Shown: positions 1 to 10,139 of the stretch, one piece after another
Layout: every line of letters starts with the position of its first letter
Numbering within the stretch: the first letter of the stretch is position 1
From: Poronia punctata
Lineage: Eukaryota; Ascomycota; Sordariomycetes; Xylariales; Xylariaceae
Direction: 5' to 3'
DNA length: 15,770 bases
NCBI GenBank assembly: GCA_022579005.1
Contig: MU401922.1
Span: 1-15,770 of the forward strand
Notes under the pieces: model-generated
Told to the model about the DNA's origin: nothing
The model's input: only the letters and a program-made list of their open reading frames with translations
Databases searched by the model: none
Position numbers and translations under genes: made by a program

Positions 1-2205
1 ATAGTTTATTTAAATTTTTGCTTTATTAACTTTAAATAGTAAGGTTTTAGCTTGCTATAGTTATAATAAGTAATTAAAAGTTAAAGCTTAACTTTTAAAA
101 AAAAGTTTAAAAAATAGCTATTATATTTAAAAAAAGTAGTAAGCATATAATATTAATAGGTTAAATAGTTATATTTTATAAATATATTAATTTATATTGT
201 TAAGTATTTAGTAATATTTATTAAATAAAGTAGTAGTAGCTTTAAAAAAAATAGTTTATAATATTAAAAAGCTAATAAATTTTAATATATATAACTTATA
301 TTACTTTTAAATTTTTAAAAACTAGCAGTTTAAAAGCTTTTTATTTAAATAAAAAATAATAGCTTTAAACAGTATAGCTTTTAGTTATAATAGTAAGTAT
401 AAAATACTATACTACTTATTAGTAAATTATATAACTTTAAAATATATTTATAAATATACTATATTAATGCTTATATAAGCAATATATTTATTTATAAGTA
501 AATATACTAGCTTTTATAAGCTTTATTAAAAAGCAACTATAAAAAATAATATTTATTATTTTTTTGTATGCTAAAAATAGCATAAAATAATAATTTTATA
601 GTACTAAAATATATATTTAGCTATACTAAATATGTTGTTAATAGTAGTAATATTTTTTATTTATAATAAAAACTATATGTTTTAATAATAGATTTATTAT
701 AAAGTAGTATATAGTGCTATATTTTAATAGAAATTTTTTATATTATAATAAAATAAAAAAAGTAAAAAAAAGAAAAAGCTAAAAAAAAAGTAATAAATAA
801 AGCGTTGCGTTTTTATATATATAAAAGTTTTTTGCTAGTTTTTTAACCTAGCTTAGCCCTTTTTTTTTTTATAATTTTTATTTTCTTTTGTTTTTTACGT
901 TTATTTATTTTTAGCTTTATTTTTATTTATTTTTGCTTATTATAATTATTTAAAGCTAAAGCTATAGCTACTAATATAATAAATTTTAAAAAACTAAGTT
1001 TTATTTGCTTTATTAATTAAAAGCTTTATAGCGTAATTTAATAAAAATATTTTAATTATAAGCAATGCTTTAATTATAGTAAATTTTAGCTTAAGCTGCT
1101 TATATAAGCAGCAATAAATAAAAAATATAGTAAAAACTTTTATTATATAATTTAAACTAAATATTTTTTAACTAATAGCTGCTTTAGTTATAAAAAAAAT
1201 AGCTTAAATTAAACTTTATTAAAATTTTAAATAATAAGCTAAATTTAAATATGCTTATATTAAATTTATTATGTTTTTTTGCTTAACTTATTATTATTAA
1301 CTATGCTTTAAACGCTATATTTTTTTTTAGCAAGTTTATAACTACTTTACTTTGCTTAACTTATAATAATAATATTAATTTTAAAAACTTTAAAATACTA
1401 GTTTTATATAAAACTTTAAAAATAAATAAGCTATATAATATTAATATAAGCATAAAAAAAGCTAAAAAGTAGTTAAAGTTATTTAAAAAAATTAGGCGTA
1501 AGCTAGATAAAGTATTATATTTAGCTATATTTATATAGTTAAAACTATAAAAATTATATTACTATTATAATAAAATTAAAATTTTTATATTTTAAAACAA
1601 AAAGCTAATAAGTAAGTTTAAATACTATTTTTTATTTTTATATAAGTATGCTAATATTTAATAAGCTTTATATAATATTAGTACTTTTATATGGTTGCTT
1701 AATAATTTTGCTTAAAATAAAAGTAATTAGCTTTAATTATTTATTAAACTATTAATTAATTTAAAATATTATATATATTTTAAATAAATAAATATAATAG
1801 TATAAAGTAAAATTAATAGTTAATTATAAACTAAATTGCTAAAATAGCTTAAGTTAAATAATAATAGCTAATATTGCTTAGTAAGAAACTTGCTTAAAAA
1901 AAATAAGCTTATTATGCTTAAAAGTATTTAAATGCTTAAAGTATATTTATATATTTAGTATTAAAAAAACTTTATTTTTATTATAAACTTAGTAAAAAAA
2001 AATAATATTTTTGCTTTTAATTTAAAAAATAAAGCATTAAAAGCTTTTTTTATTATAATGTTTTTAGTTAGCTAAAATAATAATTATAGCTAATAACTAA
2101 AAAAGCATAAGCGTTTAAGCTTTTTAATATAGTTAGTTAAAAGTTTTATACTTTTAGCTTAATAGCTATATATAAAAAAATTACTATTACTATTTTAAAA
2201 AAAGC

Positions 2206-2247
<42 letters not shown>

Positions 2248-2251
2248 TATT
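2206..2251. repeat. (ATT)n trinucleotide microsatellite
   Basis: An uninterrupted run of about twelve and a half ATT/TTA units covers 2206-2243 and continues with one ATT-to-ACT interruption to 2251. On the minus strand the run reads AAT, ATA or TAA depending on frame. In the frame that gives TAA it could be an eroded CAA (glutamine) run, but that is not the frame favoured for the nearby 42/39-bp array, so a coding origin is unproven. It lies about 65 bases from that array. Confidence 0.92.
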
Positions 2252-2316
2252 GCTAGCTTTTTTATTGCTTTAGTTTTTTAAAAAGGTTTTAATATTTAAG
2301 CTATTAAAAAAATTAA

Positions 2317-2735
2317 AAACCTTGCTTTAGTTTGCTTAATAAAACCTAATACTAACTTTACTACTACTTTAATTTATTTAGTAAAACTTAATACTAACTT
2401 TATTATTATTTTAGTTTGCTTAGCAAGACTTAATACTAACTTTGCTATTGCTTTAGTTTACCTAGTAAAACTTAATACTAACTTTGTTACTATTTTAGTT
2501 TGCTTAGTAAAACTTAAAGCTAACTTTATTAAAATTTAGTACTTAGTAAAACTTAAAGCTAACTTTACTAAAGTTTAGTACTTAGTAAAACTTAAAGCTA
2601 ACTTTATTAAAGTTTAATACTTAGTAAAATATAAAAGCAACTTTGCTAAAGTTTAGTACTTAGTAAAATATAAAAGCAACCTTATTAAAGTTTAATATTT
2701 AGTAAAACTTAAAGCTAACTTTATTAAAATTATAT
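2317..2735 (-). repeat. Tandem array, 42-bp units switching to 39-bp units
   Basis: The phase marker AAAAC (with small variants) recurs at 2341, 2383, 2425, 2467 and 2509, exactly 42 bp apart. It then recurs at 2548, 2587, 2626, 2665 and 2704, exactly 39 bp apart. A partial unit precedes the array and the last one ends near 2735. Both periods are multiples of three and differ by one codon, which hints at a former peptide repeat. On the minus strand one frame gives 42-bp units reading K-Q-T-K-x-x-x-K-L-V-L-S-F-T, with CAA intact in two units and TAA in two others. The 39-bp units read K-Y-(stop)-T-L-V-K-L-A-L-S-F-T, where the stop would again be an eroded CAA. Other frames cannot be excluded. 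Strand is given for the favoured frame only. I do not recognise the peptide. A non-coding minisatellite is the alternative. Confidence 0.85.
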
Positions 2736-2778
2736 AGTAAAGGTTTAAAAAAATAAAAAAGCTATAAAGTATTTTATT

Positions 2779-2805
2779 TTGCTACTGCTGCTACTATTAT
2801 TGCTA
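2779..2805 (-). repeat. Eroded CAG/CAA-type trinucleotide tract
   Basis: Read on the minus strand in the same frame phase as the 42/39-bp array, nine consecutive triplets are TAG, CAA, TAA, TAG, TAG, CAG, CAG, TAG and CAA. Every triplet is CAA or CAG, or the direct CpA-to-TpA product of one. The simplest reading is a former polyglutamine or CAG microsatellite hit by RIP. In other frames it reads as a serine/asparagine or leucine run, so a coding origin is only suggested. It lies 44 bases beyond the array. Confidence 0.45.
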
Positions 2806-2900
2806 AGCTTTAAAAATTAAAAAAATTAATAAAAAAAAAAAAGTAGTAAGTAATAAAAAGTAAGTTAGCTACTTATTTATATAAATTTTATTATTTTATA

Positions 2901-2918
2901 TTTTTTTTTTTTTTTTTT
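2901..2918. repeat. T18 homopolymer
   Basis: An uninterrupted run of 18 T is followed by ATATATGC. It is one of the longest homopolymers in the window. It may be simple sequence, or a former poly(A) tail of a minus-strand retroelement, but I see no element attached to it. Confidence 0.8.
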
Positions 2919-4731
2919 ATATATGCTTAGCGTGCTTTTAAAGGTTTTAAAAGTAATATTGCTTATATTTTCTTAGTTTTTTTTTAAACTTTAAAGCATA
3001 CTTTAAAAAATAAAGTTACTTAGTAAGCTATTATATTTTTTATAAATTAAATAGTTTTAATTTAATATATTTAATTAAGTATATTAGTAATTAAATATTT
3101 AGTAATATAATATATTTAATTTATATATATATTAAAGCTGCTAGTTAAATATAAACTAATTATAAAATAAAGCTTTTAGCTTAACTTTTTATAATTATAT
3201 ATATACTATTATAGTTTTAAATATATTTAAAAATATAAACGTTAATAGTTAGCATTATTACAAAATTTTTATTAAAAGCTTATTTTTTTTAGCTATTTAT
3301 TATACTATTACTTTATTTTTATAAGTATAAAAGCATTTATTTTAACTTTTTTTAAAAGTATAGCTATAGTATAAAGCATTTTTTTAGCTATAAAGCTTTT
3401 AAATATAAAAATTTTTTAATTATTAACGCAGTTTTTATAAATTTTAAAAGGTTTTTTAATAATAATATAAAGCTAGTTTTTTTGCTTTTAAATTTTATAG
3501 TTATTTTAAAGTTATATAAACTGCTTTACTTTTTAATAAAGTATAGGCTTATAAATTATATATATAGTAATAAGATTTTAATAATTATTAAAGTTAAAAT
3601 ATTTAATTATAAATAGTTTGTTTATAAAATAAATTTAAAAATTAGTTAACTTATATTAAAAGCTACGCTATTATGCTTTAATTTTTTAGTTTTATTTGCT
3701 AGTTTTTTATAAATAGTAAAAAGCTAGCTAGTTACTTTAATAATAAATAAAGTATATGCTATTAAAGCTTTTATATACTATGTTAGTTTTGTTAGCTTTA
3801 ATAAAAAAGCTTTAAGCGCTAATAAAAAAAGCAATTTTAATACTTATATTTACTTAAGTAAATAATAGTTAAAAGCTAGTAAACGTTATTATATATATAT
3901 ATTGCTTTAAAATATTTATTAAAATATAAGTAATTAAGCTAATATAAATTTAAATAATTATATATAAATAAGCGTTAATATAAGCATAAATTTAAAATAA
4001 TTAGCTAATGCTTTTTTAGCTACGCATTTTTTTATTTACTTTAAACTTTATTTTTTAAAGCTTTATATACTTATTAAAACATTATATAAAATTATAGCTA
4101 AAAATAATATATTATTTATACTAATACGTAGTTAACTTGCTTTTTTATTAAACTTGCTTTAGCTATATTTTTTATAATATTAGTAAATAAAACTTTTGCT
4201 AATAGCAAAGCTTATTTAAGTTTAAATAAACTTATAAAAATAGTTTTTTTTAAACTTTTTAATTATAAAACTATATTATAAATACTAAGTAAAAGATTTT
4301 TATACTTATTAATTAGCTTTATTATATTTTTTAAGTTTATAGCGCTATTATAATATGCTATATTAAATTTAAATTTATTAAATTATTTACTAACTTATTT
4401 TTAAGTAGCTAATTTTAACTAAATATTTTTATATAAATTTATTATTTTAACTATAACTAAAAAAAGCTTAGATTTTTTTAGCAAGATTTTTAGTTTAATA
4501 TTAGCTTTTTTATTTTAAGCTTTATTTATAAAGCTAGCGTTATAAAGTATAAAGTTTATATTTACTGCTATTTTAATTAATATTTATAAAAATATTATTA
4601 ATATTATATTTAAAATAAAATAAATTTATAATTTAGTTGCAAACAAAATTAATTTAAAAAAAAAACAAGGCATTATAAATAGTTTAAATTATAAGCAAGA
4701 TAATATTATATTTTAGTATAGAAAATAAAAA

Positions 4732-4818
4732 AGTTTAGTATATAAAATATAAAAAAAAAAAGTTTTTTGTGCAAAATATAAAATAAAAAAGTTTTTTGTA
4801 CAAAACATAGAAAAAAAA
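4732..4818. repeat. Three 29-bp direct repeats, variably mutated
   Basis: Units start at 4732, 4761 and 4790, exactly 29 bp apart, each AGTTT followed by a variable core, AAAA-AT and an A-rich tail. A shorter degenerate copy precedes them at about 4711-4731. The core is TGTGCA in the second unit, TGTACA in the third and TATATA at the same place in the first. These are G-to-A and C-to-T transitions, so the copies appear to show different degrees of RIP on one ancestral unit. The array ends in the A15 run that borders the unmutated island. Confidence 0.8.
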
Positions 4819-4825
4819 AAAAAAA
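4811..4825. repeat. A15 homopolymer at the island's left edge
   Basis: Fifteen A residues directly abut the GC-normal island starting at GTGCGGGG. On the minus strand this is a T15 run directly after the island, which would be an excellent Pol III terminator or a retroposon tail if anything were transcribed leftward. No promoter for such a transcript is established. Confidence 0.85.
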
Positions 4826-4996
4826 GTGCGGGGAAATAGGTAATAGCGGATAATAGCTCAACGGCCTACCGTTTGCAAATATAAAAAACTACTACTAGAG
4901 TGTGTATATTTCGGCATTCTATTCAACGCAGGTCAAATAGTCTATGGCCTGGATACCAACTAGGAGCCCCGGAGGTGCAATCAAACCCGAGTTTAC
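4826..4996. other. GC-normal island that escaped RIP, origin unknown
   Basis: About 171 bp have ordinary composition inside the AT-rich block, with clusters such as GTGCGGGG, GGCCTGG and GAGCCCCGGAGG. CpA, TpG, CpG and CpC all persist. A 5-bp hairpin (AACGG, loop CCTA, CCGTT) lies at 4859-4872 and overlaps a box A-like site. I found no convincing protein: the longest plus frame through it (4885-5037) has no ATG and runs on into the satellite, and a minus frame (5014-4919) has 32 codons. I do not recognise it as 5S, U6, SRP or another standard RNA. It could be a tRNA-related SINE fragment, a single-copy gene remnant, or unique spacer between two repeat arrays. It is flanked on the left by 29-bp units and on the right by 28-bp units. 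Confidence 0.8.
4854..4864 (+). promoter_or_regulatory. Box A-like Pol III motif
   Basis: TAGCTCAACGG matches the tRNA-gene box A consensus (TRGYNNARNNG) at every position. A tRNA is not formed: the D stem has no partner, and no cloverleaf follows. The best box B-like site is GGTCAAATA at 4931-4939, with 7 of 9 positions of GWTCRANNC, 66 bases after box A. That pairing is weak, so a tRNA-derived SINE head is possible but not shown; chance is a real alternative. Confidence 0.35.
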
Positions 4997-7095
4997 AAAA
5001 AGTAATTTTTTTAGCTATAGCTTTAGAAATTACTTGACTTGACCTCTTTAGCCTTTAGCCTTAGAATTTAACTTTTTTAGCTATAACTTTTTTAGCTACT
5101 TCTTTTACTAGCTATAGCTTTAAATTTTAATATTTTTAGCTATAGCTTTAAGTTTTAATACTTTTAGTTATACTTTTAAAAATAACTTCTTTTAGCTTAT
5201 AATTTTTTTATTTACTATTTTAGCTATAACGTTTTTATTTACTTTTTATAGCTATAATGTTTTTAACTACTTTTTTTAGCTATAGCTTTAAATTTTTCTT
5301 TTTATAGCTATAACTTTTTTAATTACCTTTTTTTTTAGCTTTTAGCTTTAAAAATTACTTACTTTAATACTTTTAGCCCTTAGCTTTAAATTTTATTTTT
5401 TATATTTTTAACTTTTTTAATTATTAACTATAGTTTTTAGCTTTAAAAATTATTTAATTTAACTTTTTTAGCTTATAGCTATAACTTTTTTAAAAAAGAA
5501 TTTAGCTATAGCTTTAAATTTTAATAGCTTTAGTTATAGCTTTAAAAATAATTTAACTTAACTTTTTTAGCTATAACCTTTTTAGTTACTTTTTTTAGCT
5601 ATAGCTTTAAATTTTACTTTTTATAGCTATAATGCTTTTAACTATTTTTTTTAGCTATAGCTTTAAATTTTAATAGTTTTAATTATAGCTTTAAAAATAA
5701 CTTAACTAAAACCTTTTAGCTTTTATTTTTAAAATTTAACTTTTTTAGCTATAATTATTTTAGTTATTATTTATAGCTATAACTTTTTAAATACTTTTTT
5801 TAGCTTTAGCTTTAAATTTTACTTTTTATAACTATAGCTTTAAATTTTAATAGCTTTAATTATTGCTTTAAAAATAACTTTTTTAGCTTTTAACTTTAAA
5901 ATTTACTTTTTTAGTTATAACTTTAAAAATTACCTAATTTAATTTATTATAGCTATTATTTTTTTAACTATTTTTTTAGTTATAGCTTTATATTTTACTT
6001 TTTTAGTTTTTAGCTTTAAAAATTATTTAATTTAGCTTTTTTATTTACTTTTTTTTAGCTATAGCTTTAAATTTTAACTTTTTTAACTCTAACCTTTTTA
6101 GCTACTTTTTTAGCTTTTAAGCTTTAAAAATTGCTTAACTTAGCTTTTTATAGCTATACTTTTTTTACCTTTTTTTTTCTTTTTTTTACTTTTTTTAGCT
6201 ATAATCTTTTTAGTTATTTTTTTAGCTATAATTTTAACTTTTACTTTTTATAACTATAACCTTTTTAACTACTTTTTTAAGCTATAGCTTTAAATTTTAA
6301 ACTTTTAGCCTTTAGCTTTAAAAATTACTTAACTTAACTACTTTTAGCTATAACCTTTTTAATTACTTTTTAGCTTTTAATTTTAAAATTTACTTTTTTT
6401 TAGTTATAGCTATAAATATTACTTTTTTAACTACTTTTTTTAAATTATAGCTTTAAAAATTATATAACTTAACTTTATATAGCTATAACCTTTTTAGCTA
6501 CTTTTTTTAAGCATAACTTTTTTAACTACTTATTATTGCTATAACCTTTTAAGTTACTTTTTTTAGCTTTAGCTTTAAATTTAACTTTTAATCTTTTTAG
6601 CTTATAGCTTTATAAATTATTTAACTAGATTTTTTAAAGCTTTAAAATTTAACTTTTATAGTTATAACCTTTTTAACTACTTTTTTAGCTATAGCGTTTA
6701 ATTTTAACATTTTTAGTTATAGCTTTAAAAATAAACCTTTTAGCTTATAACACTTTTATTTACCTTTTTTAGCTATAACCTTTTTAGTTACCTTTTATAG
6801 CTATAACGTTTTTAACTACTTTTTTAGCTATAGCTTTAAATTTTAACGCTTTAGCCCCTAGCTTTAAAAATTACTTAATTTAGCTTTTTTATTTATTTTC
6901 TTTAGTTATAGCTTTATATTTTACTTTTTATAGCTATAACCCTTTTAGTTACCTTTTATAATTATAACTTTTTTAGTTACTTTAGCTTATATTTTAGCTT
7001 TTAGCTTTAAAAATTACTTAAGCTAAAATTTTTATTTACTTTTTTTAGTTATAACTTTTAAAATAACCTTTTATAGTTATAACTATTATAGTTAT
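4997..7095 (+). repeat. 2.1-kb satellite of mainly 28-bp monomers
   Basis: The array is built on units of the form TTTTTTAGCTATAGC or TTTTTAGCTATAACC followed by TTTAAATTTTAA or TTTTTAACTAC. The AGCTAT position (or its one-base variant) recurs at 5110, 5138, 5166, 5194, 5222, 5250, 5278 and 5306, exactly 28 bp each time. Later spacing drifts (31 bp at 5337) and longer composite units ending in AAAAATTACTTAACTTAAC appear at irregular intervals. At this spacing it would hold about 70 units. The given strand is strongly T-rich. The first units next to the island keep more C, G and TpG (5026-5056), so mutation seems to increase rightward. No coding frame is supported. Satellites of this kind are common in subtelomeric or pericentromeric DNA, but nothing here proves either place. 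Confidence 0.85.
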
Positions 7096-7104
7096 TTTTC
7101 TAGC

Positions 7105-7230
7105 TAAAGATAATATAAGTTATTTTAAAAAGTAATAGTTATAGCAAGTAAATTTAAAAGGTTATAGTTATAATAAGTAAATTTAAAAGGTTATAGCTAT
7201 AATAGGTAAATTTTAAAAGTAATAGCTTAG
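7105..7230 (-). repeat. Inverted terminal block of the satellite, 29-bp units
   Basis: Here the satellite motif appears as its reverse complement. AAATTTAAAAGGTTATAG begins at 7150 and 7179, and AAATTTTAAAAG at 7208, exactly 29 bp apart. This matches the complement of the CTATAACCTTTTAAATTT type of unit in the main array. The switch lies around 7095-7107, just after alternating TTATAGTTATAAC copies. The array ends at about 7230, where the sequence changes to AAAGGGAACTATAAGG. Confidence 0.8.
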
Positions 7231-9224
7231 TAAAGGGAACTATAAGGTAGTATAGTAAATTTTATAAATTAATTATCTAAAAAAGAAAAAATCTAGCAAA
7301 GTTAAGTTAATTAATTATTACTAACTAATTAACCTTAGTGCGCTAGTTCTTATTTAATTTAGCTATTTAATCTATAGGCTATAAGACCTTATTTTTTAGG
7401 TCTTTTTATAATATGTTATATTAAGTGCTAGCTACTTAAGAAATTAGCGTTAATTTTAATAAATGTAAATAAAGGCTAATTTTTTTATTTTTACACTTTT
7501 TTTGTTTTTTTTACCTTTTAAAGTTATTTATACTAAATATGGTTAGGCTAATTAGTAGTTTTTTTTTTTATTTCTAGTTTACTTTTTTTTTAGACCTAGT
7601 ATTTTTTAATAAGCGTTGTTATATTATATAGTTGCTACTTTAAACGCTATTAGTTATTTTTATAGCTATATTTTTTTTATTTTACTAAGTATTAAAATTT
7701 TGTTTTAAAACGGTTTAAGCAGTAGTTTAAAATAGTTTTAACTTTAAATAAATTTTTTATTTTTTTTAATTTAGCTAGTTGTTTTAAATAAGACTAAAAG
7801 CTAAAATAAACCTATAAAATAGGTTTTTTTTAAAAAAAAAAAATAAGTAAGCTATAAAAATAACTAAGTAAATTTTAAAGGTTTTAAAAAAGTTAATTTT
7901 ATAAGCTAGTTTTTTAATTTTTTTTTTTATTTTTTATAAGCTTGCGCGCTATTATAAGTACTTTTAAAATAGTTATTTAAGTAAGTAGTAGCTACAATAT
8001 AGCTAAAAGTAAACTTTGTTTTTTATATTAAACTTAATAAGTTTGTACTTTTTATTATAGTATTGTTTAGCTTAAGTAGTAGTAAAGTTTATAGCTAACT
8101 TAGCATTTTAGTATAAATAAGTTTAAATAATATTTAAAGTATTTAAATTTAATTTTAATAAGCTTTTAAATTGTATAATTATATTATTAAATTTAAAAAG
8201 CTAAAATTTAAAAAGTAGCTTATATGCTAAGGCTTTAATTGTTTTAAAATATGTACTATTTAAGTTTTATTATAAAGCTAGTAGTAAGTTAATTTATTTA
8301 CAATTTAAGTGTTTAAAATAATAAAAATAAATAGCTATTTTAACTATTTAATTTTTTTGCTTTAACGCTTTATTAGTTTATAAGTAGTAAGCTGTTAATA
8401 TTAAAAGCTTAGCGTTAAAACTTTTTTAAAGTTTTTTTTAAAAGGCTAAAGTAAATTTTTAATTTTAATTTAAAATAATGCTTAAAAAAGCACTTTAGTT
8501 AGCAGTTAAAGCAGCTTAAATAAATACTTTAGCTTAGTTTTTTATAATATACTTTATATTACTTAGTAGCAATAATAACTTTTTAAATATAATATAAATA
8601 ACTATTATTAAAGTATTAAAATAGTTTTATTTTTTTAACTTTTATAGTAAGTTAATTAATTTAACTTTTAAAAGTTTTATAATAAAGTTAATAGTAATAG
8701 TTTTTATAAGTTAAAAGTTTGCTAGTTATATAGCTTAGTATAAGCTATATAGCTTTTTTTATAATATTGCGTAAAGCTTATAAGTATTATAATAATTAAT
8801 ATACTTTTTAACTAGCTTTATTTTTTTTAAAATTAAATATTGTTTTAAGTTTTATAATATATGCTATTTTTTAAAATAATGTTTATTATTATAAGCAGTA
8901 GCTATAAAAATGCTAATAAGGTTTTTTAGAATATATAGTCTTTAGTTGTTTTTTTAGTTAATGTTATATATTAATTTATTAATAATTATAAAAAGGTAGC
9001 TTAGCTTAAAAAAGTTAGTAACGTTTTTATTATTTTTTTTTTAAACTTATTAAAAGATTTAGCTATACTTTAAGTTTTTTTTATATTTTTTTTTAAATTT
9101 TTTTTTTTATTTTTAAGTTTATAATAGCAGTAGTTTTTATAATTAGCTATACTTAGTTAAGTATAGGTTTTTTATTTAACTAAATTACTTTTTTATTTTT
9201 ATTTATTTTATTAGTAACGTTTTA
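7231..9224 (-). other. Eroded tract, expected integrase part of the gypsy relic
   Basis: This AT-rich stretch has no intact gene. It lies downstream, in the minus direction, of the RNase H relic, where the integrase of a Ty3/gypsy element should be. I translated about 8460-9224 in the same minus frame and did not recognise the HHCC zinc finger or the DDE motif. The assignment therefore rests on position alone. The left end (7231-7430) is somewhat less eroded, with TGCGCTAG and an AAGACCT/AGGTCTT inverted repeat at 7383-7404 (7-bp arms, 8-base loop). An LTR might be expected there but I could not match it to a partner. Confidence 0.35.
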
Positions 9225-9776
9225 TAAATAGCTTAAAGCATTAAGTATAAAATTAAGCTGTTTTAGTATATAGTAAGTTTATAGTTTATATTATAATAAA
9301 TAAATTAAAGCGTTAACTAGTTTTTTATTTGCTTAATTTGTTAAAGCTATATTAAGGCTAGTTTAATTAAAAATGCTTTTAGTAGTAAAGTAGTTTATAA
9401 GTACTATTACTAAGTTATTTAAAGCTTTAATTATAGTTTTTAGCTACTTATAAGCTTAAATAACGTAGGCTACTTTTATTTTTAAAAGTTTATATTTTAA
9501 TTTTAGTTATAAAAGTAAATAACTTAAAAATATTATAAGCTTAACTTATATATTTAAAATAGTTGCTTTTAGCTACTAATTATACTTTTTTTTTATATAA
9601 AATAATATAACTTTAAAGCTTTTTTTTAGTAAAGTATTAACTTATATAAAAAAGGTTTTAGTTAAATTATAGTGCTTAAAAATAGTATATTTATATATTA
9701 AATTTTATACTGCTTAAAATAATTTTATTTTAACTTTAGTTAGCTTAAAGTAAGTTAATTAAATATAAGCTTATTA
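9225..9776 (-). pseudogene. Ty3/gypsy RNase H domain, RIP-inactivated
   Basis: One minus-strand frame, with no length shift over about 184 codons, keeps the order of landmarks of a fungal gypsy RNase H. First comes F-F-I-stop-V-N-T around 9633-9653, where family members have the catalytic Asp in a L-x-I-x-x-D-A/S context; the Asp now reads Asn at 9636-9638. Then F-K-V-I-L-F-Y-I-K (about 9591-9617), I-I-F-L-S-Y-L-L (about 9513-9536), T-S-L-N-I-A-L-T-N (from 9362 down), K-K-L-V-N-A and N-F-I-L-N-A-L-S-Y-L (9225-9254). The last fits the family's conserved PDALSR-type motif with Asp to Asn and Arg to Tyr, as expected from G-to-A and C-to-T changes. At least ten in-frame TAA/TAG stops make it dead. 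The frame joins the reverse transcriptase remnant at higher coordinates. The family call is from memory of the motif order, not a search. Confidence 0.8.
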
Positions 9777-10139
9777 CTTTTTAAAGTTACTATTTATAAC
9801 TTTTTTTTTTATAGCTTTTGTTTAATAAAGCTATTTTTTGCTTTTATAAAAGCTTTGTATATTAAGCGTAGTATAGCAATAAAGTTTAAAAAAAACTACT
9901 ACTTTTAAAGTATTATTTTAAAGCTTTTAAGTTATTTAAAAACGCTAGGTTTTAAAAGCTTGCTAACTAGTATTTAATTGTTGCTATTTTAAAAAAATTA
10001 ATATAAAAGCTTAGCAATTTAATTAAAAAATATTTTAAAAACAATTTTTTTAAAAATATTAAAATACGTTTTTGTTTAAAAAGGTTAAATACTTTATAAA
10101 GGTGCTTTAAGTAACTAGTTTTATTATTTAAAAATATTA

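Larger units (their letters stand above)
1..4636. other. AT-rich, RIP-eroded tract without an intact gene
   Basis: This stretch is extremely AT-rich: 1-60 has 12 G+C in 60 bases, and 241-300 only 4 in 60. TpA exceeds ApT (11 to 6 in the first 60 bases), and CpA, TpG and CpG are rare, which is the product pattern of repeat-induced point mutation in ascomycete fungi. Every frame on both strands is cut by TAA and TAG, the stops expected when CAA, CAG and TGG codons mutate. ATG is scarce because TpG is lost. The longest open stretch I followed (3728-3862, plus) is 45 codons without recognisable similarity. The tract is probably old transposon or duplicated DNA, but apart from the tandem repeats listed separately I could not name a source. 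A homopolymer-rich part at about 745-950 (A-rich, then T-rich) looks like simple sequence only. Confidence 0.75.

Noticed and set aside
74..98. Perfect 11-bp inverted repeat with a 3-base loop
   Set aside because: It is almost wholly A and T. By a rough estimate, several such dyads are expected by chance in a window of this composition.
1492..1965. Possible transposase relic in a plus frame
   Set aside because: Reading TAA/TAG as former glutamine gave a suggestive peptide, but no ordered landmarks of the hAT or pogo families could be aligned, unlike in the RNase H region.
3728..3862. Open stretch of 45 codons on the plus strand
   Set aside because: It has no ATG start, no recognised motif and is bounded by stops at both ends. 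A run of this length is not remarkable in 15 kb.
4847..4930. tRNA gene suggested by the box A match
   Set aside because: The D stem cannot pair, there is no anticodon arm in the right place and no good T arm, so a cloverleaf cannot form.
4885..5037. Plus-strand open frame of 50 codons through the GC-normal island
   Set aside because: It lacks an ATG, its end runs into satellite DNA, and the peptide is not recognised. A minus frame (5014-4919) is similarly short, so neither is annotated as a gene.
4997..7230. CRISPR-like array (28-29 bp units)
   Set aside because: The units are contiguous and degenerate, with no unique spacers and no cas genes, and the base pattern is that of a eukaryotic satellite.
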